Source: Lysobacter capsici (GTDB taxonomy: Bacteria > Pseudomonadota > Gammaproteobacteria > Xanthomonadales > Xanthomonadaceae). From it: a stretch of DNA of 64,000 bases. The position numbers were made by a program, and so were the translations under genes. The notes below the pieces were generated by a model that saw only the letters and a list, made by a program, of their open reading frames with translations, did not search any database and was not told where the DNA came from. The stretch is from positions 1,984,001 to 2,048,000 of the forward strand of contig NZ_CP094357.1 of NCBI RefSeq assembly GCF_014779555.2, in the 5' to 3' direction. Below, piece after piece: positions 40,402 through 48,341 of the stretch (position 1 is the first letter of the stretch; the number at the start of each line of letters is the position of its first letter).

Positions 40402-40788
40402 ATGAACCGCAAATCCATCGGCGACCAGGAACTGGCGCTGCTGCAATACCTGGCCGAACAGGGCGACGCCTCGGTCGGCGAAGTCGCAAGCGGCTACGGC
40501 GAGCCGCGCGGGCTGGCGCGTTCGACCGTGCTGACCATGATGGAGCGCCTGCGCGCCAAGGCCTACCTGCGCCGGCGCAAGGTCGGCGGTGTGTACCGCT
40601 ATTCCACCGCCACCCAGCCCGACGACGTGATGCGCTCGGCGGTCGGCAAGTTCGTCGCCAACACCCTGCAGGGCTCGGTCTCGCCGTTCGTGGCGTGGAT
40701 GTCGCAGCGCGCGCAGGTCAGCGACGACGAACTGGCCGAACTGGAAAGTCTGGTCGCCGATCTGCAATCGCGGCGCAAGGAGGATTGA
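40402..40788 (+). CDS. BlaI/MecI/CopY-family transcriptional repressor
   Basis: This 128-residue winged-helix repressor has GDQELALLQYLAEQGDASVGEV at the N-terminus, GLARSTVLTMMERLRAKAYL as the recognition helix region, and RKVGGVYRYSTATQPDDVM as the wing. The C-terminal dimer helices end in DDELAELESLVADLQSRR. Start at the ATG at 40402; the upstream frame would read through the candidate operators. It is followed after one base by the BlaR1-like gene, with AAGGAGG overlapping its end. No beta-lactamase or penicillin-binding protein gene is nearby, so its inducer is unknown. Confidence 0.92.
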   Translation: MNRKSIGDQELALLQYLAEQGDASVGEVASGYGEPRGLARSTVLTMMERLRAKAYLRRRKVGGVYRYSTATQPDDVMRSAVGKFVANTLQGSVSPFVAWMSQRAQVSDDELAELESLVADLQSRRKED

Positions 40789-40789
40789 G

Positions 40790-43024
40790 ATGACTCTGGA
40801 CTGGATCGGTGATGTCCTGCTGCCGCGTTTGCTCGCGGCCGGATTGCAATCGCTGCTGGTGGTCGCGGCGGTATGGCTGCTGTGCCGTTATCTGCGTCTG
40901 AGCGCCGCGTTGCGCTGCTGGTTGTGGTGGTGCGCCGCGTTGCAGTTGTTGCTCGGCGCGTTGTGGCCCACGCCGTTGAGCCTGCCGCTGTTGCCGGCGT
41001 CGTGGGATCGGGCGAGCCAGGCCGCGAGCGTCGCGGCGGCGGCGCCGCAGTTGTCGTCGGCGGCGCAATTGCCGTTCTTCGTGACGAAGGGCGCGACGGA
41101 CGCCACGGTCGCCGCCGCAACCGCGCCCACCGCGCATTACTTGACCCCCGACTGGCTGTCGTGGCCGCTGGTGTTCGCCGCCCTGTGGCTGTCCGGATTT
41201 CTGCTGGTCGCCTTCGCCAGCGTGCGCGGCTATGCCGCCGCGTGCCGCCGCATCGCCGCATCGCGGCCGTGCGAACAACCGCAAGTGCTCTCCACTTATC
41301 GCGCGCTCGGCGCCAGCCTGGGTTTGAATCGCCTGCCGCCGCTGCGGGTGTCGACGCAGATCGATTCGCCGCAATTGATCGGCCCGCCGGCGACGGTGCT
41401 GTTGCCGCGCGAACGCCTGGCGCATCTGAGCGGCGACGAACTGGCGATGGCGCTGCATCACGAACTGGTCCACGTCCGCCGCCGCGACCTGTGGTGGGGC
41501 TGGGTGCCGGCGCTGGTCCAGCACCTGTTCTTCTTTCATCCGCTCGCGCATGTGATCGCCCGCGAGTACTCGATCGCGCGCGAAGCGGCCTGCGACGCGG
41601 CCGTGCTCGACACCCGTCGCTATGCCGCGCACGACTACGGGCGCCTGTTGCTGCGTCTTGGCGTCGCGCCGCGTCCGGCGGCCGGTGTCGCCAGCGCATC
41701 CCCCACTTACACGATTTTGAAGAGGAGACTCATCATGTTGCAGAACGCGACTCCGTCCTCGCACCTGGGCGGTTTGATCCTGACTGCCGCCATCGTCCTG
41801 GTCGGCTTGGTGCCGTATCGGGTGACCGCCGCGGCCGGCGAGCGCGCGCCGCAATCGCAATCGCGCAGCGTGTCGATCCATTCCTCGGACAAGAACGGCG
41901 AAACCCGCATTACCGAGATCAACAACGGCGGCGATCCGCAGGTCTGGGCGATCAAGGGCGATCAGTACTACAAGGTGAGCGCCGACGGCGGCTATCAGCC
42001 GGTGACCGACGCGGCGACCCGCGCGCGCTTGCGGCAACGCATGGACGAGTCGCGCCGGGCGGCGGTGGACGCGGAGAAAGCCGGGCGCGCGGCCGAGCAG
42101 GCCGGTCGCGAGGCCGAACGCGCCGGACGCGAAGCCGAGCGCCATGCGCAGGCGGCCGGTGTCGCGGCGGAGCGCGCGGCGCGCGATGCCGAACGCGCCG
42201 GGCGCGACGCAGAACGTCAGGCGCAGACGGCCAGCATCGCCGCCGAGCGCGCGGCGCGCGACGCGGGACAGCAAGCCCGGCTCGATGGCGAACAGGCCCG
42301 GCGCGATGCAGATCAGGCCAAGCGCGATGGCGAACAGGCGCGACGCGATGCCGCTCAGGCGCGCCGCGACGTCGAGCAGGCCCAGCGCGATGCCGAACAG
42401 GCCAGGCGCGACGCCAGTCAGCACGGGCTCGACAGCGCGCAGCATCGACGCGACATCGAACAGGCCCGCCGCGATGCCGCTCAGGCGCGTCGCGACGCGC
42501 TGCTCTCCGCGCCGGAAGCAGCGCAGATCCGCCGTATCGCCGAGCAAGCCCGGCGCGATGCCGGTCGCCATGCGATGAGCAAGGCCGAGATCGCGCGCAT
42601 CTCCGAACAGGCCCGGCGCGACGCGAGCCGTTACGCGATGAGCCCGGCCGAGATCGCGCGCATCTCCGAACAGGCCCGGCGCGACGCGAGCCGTTACGCG
42701 ATGAGCCCGGCCGAGATCGCGCGCATCACCGAGCAGGCCAAGCGCGACGCGAGCCGTTACGCGATGAGCCCGGCCGAGATTGCCCGCATCACCGAGCAAG
42801 CCAAGCGCGATGCGAGCCGTTACGCGATGAGCCCGGCCGAGATCGCGCGCATCACCGAGCAAGCCAAGCGCGATGCGAGCCGCTATGCGATGAGCCCGGC
42901 CGAGATCGCTCGCATTACCGAACAGGCCAAGCGCGACGCGAGCCGTTACGCGATGAGCCCGGCCGAGATCGCGCGCATCACCGAGCAGGCCAAGCGCGAA
43001 GCGCAGGTCGAGGTGTGGCGCTGA
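40790..43024 (+). CDS. BlaR1-like M56 metallopeptidase with heptad-repeat C-terminus
   Basis: This 744-residue membrane protein pairs with the BlaI-like repressor. The N-terminal half has three or four membrane segments (about residues 8-30, 40-65, 123-145) and the M56 zinc motif HHELVHVRRRDL (HELVH near residue 224), then FHPLAHVIAREYSIAREAACDAAV. Another hydrophobic span follows at about 327-345. No penicillin-binding sensor domain follows. From about residue 410 the protein is a highly charged coiled coil of seven-residue units (ARRDAEQ type), ending in seven copies of a 21-residue repeat (AMSPAEIARITEQAKRDASRY type). An internal ATG at 41735 has its own AGAGGAG site. BlaR1-like proteases normally cleave or inactivate BlaI upon signal. 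Confidence 0.88.
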   Translation: MTLDWIGDVLLPRLLAAGLQSLLVVAAVWLLCRYLRLSAALRCWLWWCAALQLLLGALWPTPLSLPLLPASWDRASQAASVAAAAPQLSSAAQLPFFVTKGATDATVAAATAPTAHYLTPDWLSWPLVFAALWLSGFLLVAFASVRGYAAACRRIAASRPCEQPQVLSTYRALGASLGLNRLPPLRVSTQIDSPQLIGPPATVLLPRERLAHLSGDELAMALHHELVHVRRRDLWWGWVPALVQHLFFFHPLAHVIAREYSIAREAACDAAVLDTRRYAAHDYGRLLLRLGVAPRPAAGVASASPTYTILKRRLIMLQNATPSSHLGGLILTAAIVLVGLVPYRVTAAAGERAPQSQSRSVSIHSSDKNGETRITEINNGGDPQVWAIKGDQYYKVSADGGYQPVTDAATRARLRQRMDESRRAAVDAEKAGRAAEQAGREAERAGREAERHAQAAGVAAERAARDAERAGRDAERQAQTASIAAERAARDAGQQARLDGEQARRDADQAKRDGEQARRDAAQARRDVEQAQRDAEQARRDASQHGLDSAQHRRDIEQARRDAAQARRDALLSAPEAAQIRRIAEQARRDAGRHAMSKAEIARISEQARRDASRYAMSPAEIARISEQARRDASRYAMSPAEIARITEQAKRDASRYAMSPAEIARITEQAKRDASRYAMSPAEIARITEQAKRDASRYAMSPAEIARITEQAKRDASRYAMSPAEIARITEQAKREAQVEVWR
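42572..43012 (+). repeat. Seven tandem 63-bp repeats inside the BlaR1-like gene
   Basis: Units begin at 42572, 42635, 42698, 42761, 42824, 42887 and 42950. Each encodes 21 residues, three heptads, of the form AMSPAEI-ARITEQA-KRDASRY. The first unit differs (SK for SP), the first two have IS for IT, and the last diverges at its end. The DNA identity is high, which points to recent expansion by slippage or recombination. Confidence 0.95.
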
Positions 43025-43134
43025 CGGTGTCGGGTGGCCGCGCGGCGACGCGATGAGCGCGCCAGCGCAATGTCGTCGAGCGCGCGAGCGTACAAGCGAC
43101 GCCACCACGACGGAATAATCGGACCTGGTAAATA

Positions 43135-43161
43135 AAAAGACCCGCCAATGGCGGGTCTTTT
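43135..43161. terminator. Bidirectional intrinsic terminator
   Basis: The stem AAAAGACCCGCC pairs perfectly with GGCGGGTCTTTT around AAT. A-runs and T-runs on both sides let it stop both the BlaR1-like transcript (+) and the pyrH transcript (-), which converge here. Confidence 0.92.
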
Positions 43162-43252
43162 CGTTCCGGCATGAGACGCAAGCGGTCGATGATCGAGCGC
43201 CGGACCGCGAAAGCGATGTTCCGGGCGATGCCCGTTCGTCGCCGCTGCGCGA

Positions 43253-43975
43253 TCAGCCGCGGCCCTGCACTAGCGTGCCGATGTTCTCGCCGCGCAGGAT
43301 CTTCAGCAGCACGCCCGGCTGGCCCATGTCGAAGATGCGCAGCGGCAGTTCGCTGTCGCGGCACAGCGCGAACGCGGCGGTGTCCATGACCTGCAGGTCG
43401 CGGGTGATCACCTCGTCGTAGCTGAGCTTGTCGAAGCGCACCGCGTCGCTGTGCTTCTTCGGGTCCTTGTCGTACACGCCGTCGACCTTGGTCGCCTTGA
43501 GCAGCAGGTCCGCGCCGATCTCGATCGCGCGCAGCGCGGCGCCCGAGTCGGTGGTGAAGAACGGGCTGCCGACGCCGGCGGCGAAGATCGCCAGACGGCC
43601 TTTTTCCAGATGACGGATGGCGCGGCGGCGGATGTAGTCCTCGCACACGTCGTTGATCTTGATCGCGCTCATCACCCGCACCTTGGCGCCGAGCTTTTCC
43701 AGCGAATCCTGCATCGCCAGCGCGTTGATCACGGTGGCCAGCATGCCCATCTGGTCGCCGGTGACCCGGTCCATGCCGCCGGCCGCCAAGCCCGCGCCGC
43801 GGAAGATGTTGCCGCCGCCGATCACCAGCGCGATTTCGGCGCCGGCCTGCTGCACTTCGATGACTTCGCGCGCGAGCCGGCCGATCACCTTGGGGTCGAT
43901 GCCGTAGTCCTCATCGCCCATCAATGCTTCGCCGGAGAGTTTCAACAGGACACGGCGATACACGAGCTGGGACAT
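43253..43975 (-). CDS. pyrH: UMP kinase
   Basis: PyrH phosphorylates UMP to UDP, is activated by GTP and feeds nucleic acid and cell-wall sugar synthesis. The 240-residue protein has the amino-acid-kinase fold motifs [58 protein letters not shown] and [20 protein letters not shown], ending [14 protein letters not shown]. Start at 43975 (MSQLVYRRV); the upstream Pro-rich extension is not family-like. It is separated from tsf by three opposite-strand genes and from frr by the CDF/BlaR1-like block, so it is transcribed alone here. Confidence 0.97.
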   Translation of the reverse strand: MSQLVYRRVLLKLSGEALMGDEDYGIDPKVIGRLAREVIEVQQAGAEIALVIGGGNIFRGAGLAAGGMDRVTGDQMGMLATVINALAMQDSLEKLGAKVRVMSAIKINDVCEDYIRRRAIRHLEKGRLAIFAAGVGSPFFTTDSGAALRAIEIGADLLLKATKVDGVYDKDPKKHSDAVRFDKLSYDEVITRDLQVMDTAAFALCRDSELPLRIFDMGQPGVLLKILRGENIGTLVQGRG

Positions 43976-44313
43976 GGGCGGTCTCGGGGGAGGCGGAAAA
44001 CGTGGCGGATTGTAGCTCAAGCGCCGCGCGCGCAGGCATGCGCGAACGGGCCGCTACGCGATGGCCGGGTCGGCGCCGCACCTGTCCAGGCCGTCGCCGG
44101 GCGCGGATCGGCCGGGTGGAGCGAGGCGGGACGCCGCGGTCGCGCCGATTTGCGCCATGCGGCGGTCGGGCGCGCGCGGCGTTCGAAAACCGTGATGTAA
44201 AAGGCGGACACGGGAGGACCGGGTATGATCCGGCCGCCGGTCCAGCCACTGGAACCGCCGCCGCGCGCGCCCACCGTGAGGTCGCCGCCGCGCATTACCC
44301 AAGGAGATGGAAA
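43976..44313. other. Divergent promoter region of pyrH and the AIM24 gene
   Basis: About 340 bases between divergent starts. Frames across it are not protein-like. It must hold both promoters. The right end contains AAGGAG at 44301-44306, the ribosome-binding site of the AIM24 gene. No operator or riboswitch structure is evident. Confidence 0.45.
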
Positions 44314-45006
44314 GTGTCGATCAAGAACCTCAACGAATTCGTCGAAGCGTCCAAGCAGAAGGATCTGAGCCAGGAAGCCTTCGAACTGGAAAGCTCGCAC
44401 CTGCTGGAAGTCAAGCTCAACGGCCGCGTCTGGGCCAAGTCCGGCTCGATGGTCGCCTACCGCGGCGGCGTCAAGTTCGTCCGCCAGGGCATGCTCGAAC
44501 AGGGCCTGGGCAACCTGCTGAAGAAGGCGATCAGCGGCGAAGGCACCCAGCTGATGAAGATGGAAGGCCAGGGCCGGGTCTACATCGCCGATGCCGGCAA
44601 GAAGATCACCCTGCTGCGCCTGGCCGGCGAGTCGATCTTCGTCAACGGCAACGACGTGCTCGCCTATGAAGACGGCGTGCAATCGGACATCAAGATGATG
44701 CGCAAGGTCTCGGGCATGATGTCCGGCGGCCTGTTCAACATCAAACTCAGCGGCAGCGGCGTGGTCGCGATCACCTCGCACTACGAGCCGCTGACCCTGG
44801 CGGTGACCCCGGACCAGCCGGTGTTCACCGACCCGAACGCGACCGTCGCCTGGTCCGGCGGCCTGAGCCCGGACATCGTCACCGATATCTCGCTGGGCAC
44901 GCTGTTCGGCCGCGGCTCGGGCGAGAGCATCCAGCTCAAGTTCTCCGGCACCGGCTGGGTGGTGGTGCAGCCGTACGAAGAAGTGTATTTCCAGCAGACC
45001 AGCTGA
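44314..45006 (+). CDS. AIM24 family protein
   Basis: This 230-residue beta-rich protein of the AIM24/TIGR00266 group (DUF124) begins SIKNLNEFVEASKQKDLSQE. Typical text is LLEVKLNGRVWAKSGSMVAY, MEGQGRVYIADAGKKITLL, NIKLSGSGVVAITSHYEPL and the C-terminal SGESIQLKFSGTGWVVVQPYE. In mitochondria AIM24 supports inner-membrane organisation; the bacterial role is unknown. The start is the GTG at 44314, seven bases after AAGGAG. An ATG at 44307 is in another frame. It has no signal peptide. The two downstream secreted paralogues may share its transcript. Confidence 0.88.
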   Translation: MSIKNLNEFVEASKQKDLSQEAFELESSHLLEVKLNGRVWAKSGSMVAYRGGVKFVRQGMLEQGLGNLLKKAISGEGTQLMKMEGQGRVYIADAGKKITLLRLAGESIFVNGNDVLAYEDGVQSDIKMMRKVSGMMSGGLFNIKLSGSGVVAITSHYEPLTLAVTPDQPVFTDPNATVAWSGGLSPDIVTDISLGTLFGRGSGESIQLKFSGTGWVVVQPYEEVYFQQTS

Positions 45007-45094
45007 TCGCGACAGCGTGAACCGGCGCGCGTCGTTTCGGCGGCGCGCGCTTCGGGAGTCGTGGCCCGTGTTTGAATCTGCAAGGAGTGCACGG

Positions 45095-45490
45095 ATGAAG
45101 ACAGCGATGCGCTTGTGCCTCGGCGGCGCGTGGGTGTTGCTGGCGGCTTCGGCCGCCGCCGGACCGCCGTCCTCGACGCCGGTCGGCGACATCGGGGCGG
45201 GAAGCCCTTGCGAATCGATCGGCGAAGTTCGCGGGCTCAAGCTGGGCGGCGACGGTTTTCTCGCCGTGCGCGCCGGGCCCGGTAGCGAGCATGCGCTGCT
45301 CGACAAGCTCGGCAACGGCCGCCGGGTTTACCTGTGCCGCGGCGAGGGACGATGGGTGTCGGTGTTGTATCCCGACCCGGGTTCGAAGGACGCGCGCTGC
45401 CTCGCGGAGTCGGCCGATATCGGCAAGTATCGCGGCCCGTGCAAATCCGGCTGGGTTCATTGGAACTGGATCGGGATCATCGCCGGCTGA
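45095..45490 (+). CDS. Small secreted protein with SH3-like core, copy 1
   Basis: This 131-residue protein has a clear signal peptide (MKTAMRLCLGGAWVLLAASAAAG). The mature part holds GDGFLAVRAGPGSEHALLDKL, NGRRVYLCRGEGRWVSVLYP and GPCKSGWVHWNWIGIIAG. The LAVRAGPG...L..G..V....GRW pattern is that of bacterial SH3-type domains, often cell-wall binding. Four cysteines suggest disulfides. Start at the ATG at 45095, with AAGGAG 9 bases upstream. It is about 45% alike by eye to the next gene, so the pair arose by duplication. Confidence 0.8.
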   Translation: MKTAMRLCLGGAWVLLAASAAAGPPSSTPVGDIGAGSPCESIGEVRGLKLGGDGFLAVRAGPGSEHALLDKLGNGRRVYLCRGEGRWVSVLYPDPGSKDARCLAESADIGKYRGPCKSGWVHWNWIGIIAG

Positions 45491-45532
45491 GGCTGCGCGC
45501 GCTCGACTGCGGGCGACGACAGGAGATTGAAC

Positions 45533-45940
45533 ATGAGTAAACGCATGTGGACGGGATCGATGCTGGCCGTGGCGCTGCTTGCGCCGGTCGCGCAGGCGAG
45601 GGCGCCCGCGGCGGTGCCGGTGCGGGTCGGAGGCGACGAGGTGCTGGATGCCTGCGGTTCGCTCGCGCAGGTCACCGGTCTGAGGGCCGACGGCGACGGG
45701 TTTCTCGCGGTGCGCGCCGGGCCGGGCGCTGCGTACGCGATGCTCGACAAGCTCGGCAACGGCCGCGAGGTGTATCTGTGCGATAGCGCAGACGGCGATC
45801 GGTGGCTTGCGATCGTCTATCCCACCGCGCCCGGGATGAAGTGCGAGGTCGGCGCGCCGATCGCCCGCAAGCAGGTGTATCGGGGGCCTTGCAAGGCGGG
45901 GTGGGTCAGGTCGGCTTGGGTTGTGGTGATGGCGGGTTGA
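45533..45940 (+). CDS. Small secreted protein with SH3-like core, copy 2
   Basis: This 135-residue paralogue of the preceding gene has a signal peptide MSKRMWTGSMLAVALLAPVAQA. The shared core is GDGFLAVRAGPGAAYAMLDKL, NGREVYLCDSADGDRWLAIVY and YRGPCKAGWVRSAWVVVMAG. The cysteines line up with copy 1. Start at the ATG at 45533, seven bases after AGGAG; a TTG at 45527 is in frame but poorly spaced. It lies 42 bases after copy 1 and is probably co-transcribed. No enzyme motif is present. Confidence 0.8.
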   Translation: MSKRMWTGSMLAVALLAPVAQARAPAAVPVRVGGDEVLDACGSLAQVTGLRADGDGFLAVRAGPGAAYAMLDKLGNGREVYLCDSADGDRWLAIVYPTAPGMKCEVGAPIARKQVYRGPCKAGWVRSAWVVVMAG

Positions 45941-45964
45941 GGTTTCAGCGCTATCGCGCCAGAA

Positions 45965-46207
45965 CTTCATGCCCGCAAAGGCGGGCTCGGCTTTATTTCG
46001 GCGTAGCCGAATATTCAGCGGCTTCAGCGCCATCCCTCAAGAACGTCATTCCCGCGAAGGCGGGCGTTGCTTTACTTCGGCGAAGCCGAACATCCAGAGA
46101 CTTCAGCGCCATCTCTCAAGAACGTCATTCCCGCGAACGCGGGAATCCAGTGCCTTTCGTGCGAGAACGCTTGAAGTCACTGGATTCCCGCGTTCGCGGG
46201 AATGACG
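45965..46207. repeat. Cluster of CGTCATTCCCGCG-type repeats
   Basis: The most complete unit has 28-base arms at 46123-46150 and 46180-46207 around CTTTCGTG...AACGCTTGAAGTCA. It is preceded by two partial, diverged copies (about 45965 and 46047), each carrying CCGCG/AAAGGCGGG, CTTCGGCG-AGCCGAA and CTTCAGCGCCATC. It is related to 15900-15986. Confidence 0.8.
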
Positions 46208-46287
46208 GTAGGGAAGTGCGTTGGAACGTGGGAGTTCGTCGCTTCGGACAACTTGCGCAACCCGCAGCGATAGAGCGTCACGCTCTA

Positions 46288-46354
46288 CTCGACCCTCGAC
46301 CCTCGACCCTCGACTCCCAAACCCCAAACCCCAAACCCCAAACCCCAAACCCCG
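46288..46354. repeat. Heptamer microsatellites (TCGACCC and CAAACCC)
   Basis: Three to four copies of the 7-mer TCGACCC are followed at once by about five copies of the 7-mer CAAACCC. They lie between the dispersed repeat and the tsf terminator. The second resembles a telomere-type heptamer only by chance. No function is evident. Confidence 0.85.
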
Positions 46355-46373
46355 ATTCCCAAATCCCACCCAA

Positions 46374-46404
46374 AGAAAAAGGCCGCGAACTTCGCGGCCT
46401 TTCT
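46374..46404 (-). terminator. Intrinsic terminator of tsf
   Basis: The stem AAAGGCCGCGAA/TTCGCGGCCTTT, with an A-run on the + strand (T-run on the transcribed - strand), lies about 30 bases beyond the tsf stop. It ends the rpsB-tsf transcript. Confidence 0.9.
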
Positions 46405-46434
46405 CGTACTGCAGCTTGAAACCCGCGGAATGGC

Positions 46435-47316
46435 TTACGCCAGACCCGCCTGCTTCATGACTTCGGCGGCGAAGTCGTCGACCTGCTTCTCGATGCCTTC
46501 GCCGACCGCGATGCGCTGCATGCTGACCACGTCGGCGCCGGCGGCCTTGAGCACCTGCTCGACGGTCTGATCGGTGTTCAGCACGTACGGCTGGCCGTAC
46601 AGGGTGACTTCGTTGACGATCTTGGCGATCTTGCCGCCGATGATCTTCTCCAGGATGTCGGCCGGCTTGGACTTGTCCTTGTCGGACATCTTCGCCAGTT
46701 CGATTTCCTTTTCCTTCGCCACGAAGTCGGCTGGCACGTCGCTGGCCTTGATGTGCGGCGGGTTCATCGCCGCGACATGCATCGCCAGGCCGCGCGCCAG
46801 GTCGGCATCGCCGCCCTTGAGCTCGATCAGCACGCCGATGCGGCCGCCGTGCACATACGCGGCGACGTTGTTGGCGCTGTCGATCTGGATCAGGCGACGC
46901 ACCTGCAGGTTCTCGCCGACCTTGGCGATGACCGCGGCGCGGGTTTCTTCGACGGTCTCGCCGGAGGCCAGCTTGACCGCCTTGAGCGCCTCGGCATCGG
47001 CCGCGCCCGAGGACAGCGCGGCTTGCGCCACGGTCTCGGTGAAGGTCAGGAAGTTCGCGTCCTTGGCGACGAAGTCGGTCTCGGAGTTGATCTCGACCAG
47101 CACGGCCTTGCCGCCGTCCTGGGCGACCGCGATGCGGCCTTCGGCGGCCACGCGGCCGGCCTTCTTGTCGGCCTTGGCCAGGCCCGACTTGCGCAGCCAT
47201 TCGGCCGCGGCGTCGATGTCGCCGTTGTTTTCGACCAGCGCCTTCTTGCACTCCATCATGCCGGCGCCGGTGCGCTCGCGGAGTTCCTTGACCAGGGAAG
47301 CGGAAATATCAGCCAT
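46435..47316 (-). CDS. tsf: Translation elongation factor Ts
   Basis: EF-Ts exchanges GDP for GTP on EF-Tu. The 293-residue protein begins [20 protein letters not shown], followed by [20 protein letters not shown], and has [38 protein letters not shown] and the C-terminal [18 protein letters not shown]. Start at 47316, with GAGGT upstream. It follows rpsB after about 170 bases containing a strong inverted repeat, which may set the tsf/rpsB ratio. Confidence 0.97.
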   Translation of the reverse strand: MADISASLVKELRERTGAGMMECKKALVENNGDIDAAAEWLRKSGLAKADKKAGRVAAEGRIAVAQDGGKAVLVEINSETDFVAKDANFLTFTETVAQAALSSGAADAEALKAVKLASGETVEETRAAVIAKVGENLQVRRLIQIDSANNVAAYVHGGRIGVLIELKGGDADLARGLAMHVAAMNPPHIKASDVPADFVAKEKEIELAKMSDKDKSKPADILEKIIGGKIAKIVNEVTLYGQPYVLNTDQTVEQVLKAAGADVVSMQRIAVGEGIEKQVDDFAAEVMKQAGLA

Positions 47317-47345
47317 TGGGGTTACCTCAGGTATACGTGTTGCCC

Positions 47346-47417
47346 CGCAGAAGCGGCGCAAGCCGCGACTGGCATCGCCGGGATGCGGCGACGATCGCGG
47401 CTTGCGCCGCTTCTGCG
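47346..47417. repeat. 22-bp perfect inverted repeat between rpsB and tsf
   Basis: The arms at 47346-47367 (CGCAGAAGCGGCGCAAGCCGCG) and 47396-47417 are perfectly complementary around a 28-base loop. The arms contain GCGGCTTGCGCCGCT, a dispersed motif also seen once at 56838. In the rpsB-tsf transcript it would form a very stable hairpin about 30 bases before the tsf start, without a T-run. Confidence 0.85.
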
Positions 47418-47489
47418 AGGTTGGATGGTGCGTATCGCAGCCGCGCACTATGACGCGGCTGCGTTACCGGGCGCTGACGACGGCCGCGA

Positions 47490-48341
47490 TTACTCGGCGG
47501 CCGGAGCCGGAGCTTCGCCGTCGGCCTTCTTGGCGGCGGCCGGAGCCGGGCCCTTCTTGGCCGGAGCGCGGCCGCGCGGGGCGCCCTTGCGGTCGTCCTT
47601 GCCGGCTTCGCCTTCGGCTTCGGCGAAATCTTCTTCGCGCACGTTGCCGACCTGCGGAGCGGCGGCCTTGCCTTCGAGCACGGCGTCGGCGGCGGCGCGG
47701 GCGTACAGCTGCACCGCGCGGATGGCGTCGTCGTTGCCCGGGATGGCGTAGTCGACCAGTTCCGGATCGTAGTTGGTGTCGACCACCGCGATCACCGGGA
47801 TGCCGAGCTTCTTGGCTTCCTTGATCGCGATGTCTTCATGACCGATGTCGATCACGAACAGCGCGTCGGGCAGACGGTTCATTTCCTTGATGCCGCCCAG
47901 CGAGGCTTCCAGCTTGTCGCGCTCGCGGCGCAGGCCCAGCACTTCGTGCTTGACCATCTTCTGGAAGGTGCCGTCGGTTTCGCCGGCTTCCAGTTCCTTC
48001 AGGCGCGAGACCGACTGCTTGACGGTGCGGAAGTTGGTCAGGGTGCCGCCGAGCCAGCGCTGGGTCATGAACGGCATGCCGCAACGCTCGGCTTCTTCGC
48101 GGATCGACTCGCGCGCCGAACGCTTGGTGCCCAGGAACAGGATGGTGCCGCGCTTCTGCGCGATCGCCGAGATGAAGTTCATCGCGTCGTTGAACAGCGG
48201 AACGGTCTTCTCGAGGTTGATGATGTGGATCTTGCCGCGGGCGCCGAAGATGTACGGACCCATCTTGGGATTCCAGTAGCGCGTCTGGTGGCCGAAATGG
48301 ACGCCGGCTTCCAGCATCTGGCGCATGGTGATCTGGGGCAT
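47490..48341 (-). CDS. rpsB: 30S ribosomal protein S2
   Basis: S2 is a late-binding small-subunit protein. The 283-residue protein has [79 protein letters not shown] and [20 protein letters not shown]. The C-terminal 45 residues (from about 238) are a Lys/Ala/Pro-rich tail not found in E. coli S2. Start at 48341. About 480 bases upstream are free of genes and should contain the promoter and the S2-responsive leader. Confidence 0.97.
   Translation of the reverse strand: MPQITMRQMLEAGVHFGHQTRYWNPKMGPYIFGARGKIHIINLEKTVPLFNDAMNFISAIAQKRGTILFLGTKRSARESIREEAERCGMPFMTQRWLGGTLTNFRTVKQSVSRLKELEAGETDGTFQKMVKHEVLGLRRERDKLEASLGGIKEMNRLPDALFVIDIGHEDIAIKEAKKLGIPVIAVVDTNYDPELVDYAIPGNDDAIRAVQLYARAAADAVLEGKAAAPQVGNVREEDFAEAEGEAGKDDRKGAPRGRAPAKKGPAPAAAKKADGEAPAPAAE

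Noticed and set aside
42572-43012. Tandem repeats as a CRISPR array
   Set aside because: Units are directly adjacent, stay in frame with the BlaR1-like protein and encode heptads; there are no unique spacers.
40402-43024. Beta-lactam resistance operon
   Set aside because: A BlaI/BlaR1-like pair is present but no beta-lactamase gene is linked and the sensor domain is missing; the MBL-fold gene at 48823 is distant and its substrate is unknown.
44307-44669. ATG start at 44307 for the AIM24 region
   Set aside because: It is in a different frame from the family protein; the AAGGAG site serves the GTG at 44314.
46288-46354. Possible CRISPR-like or telomere-like array
   Set aside because: The 7-base units have no spacers and no cas genes are nearby; it is a simple microsatellite.
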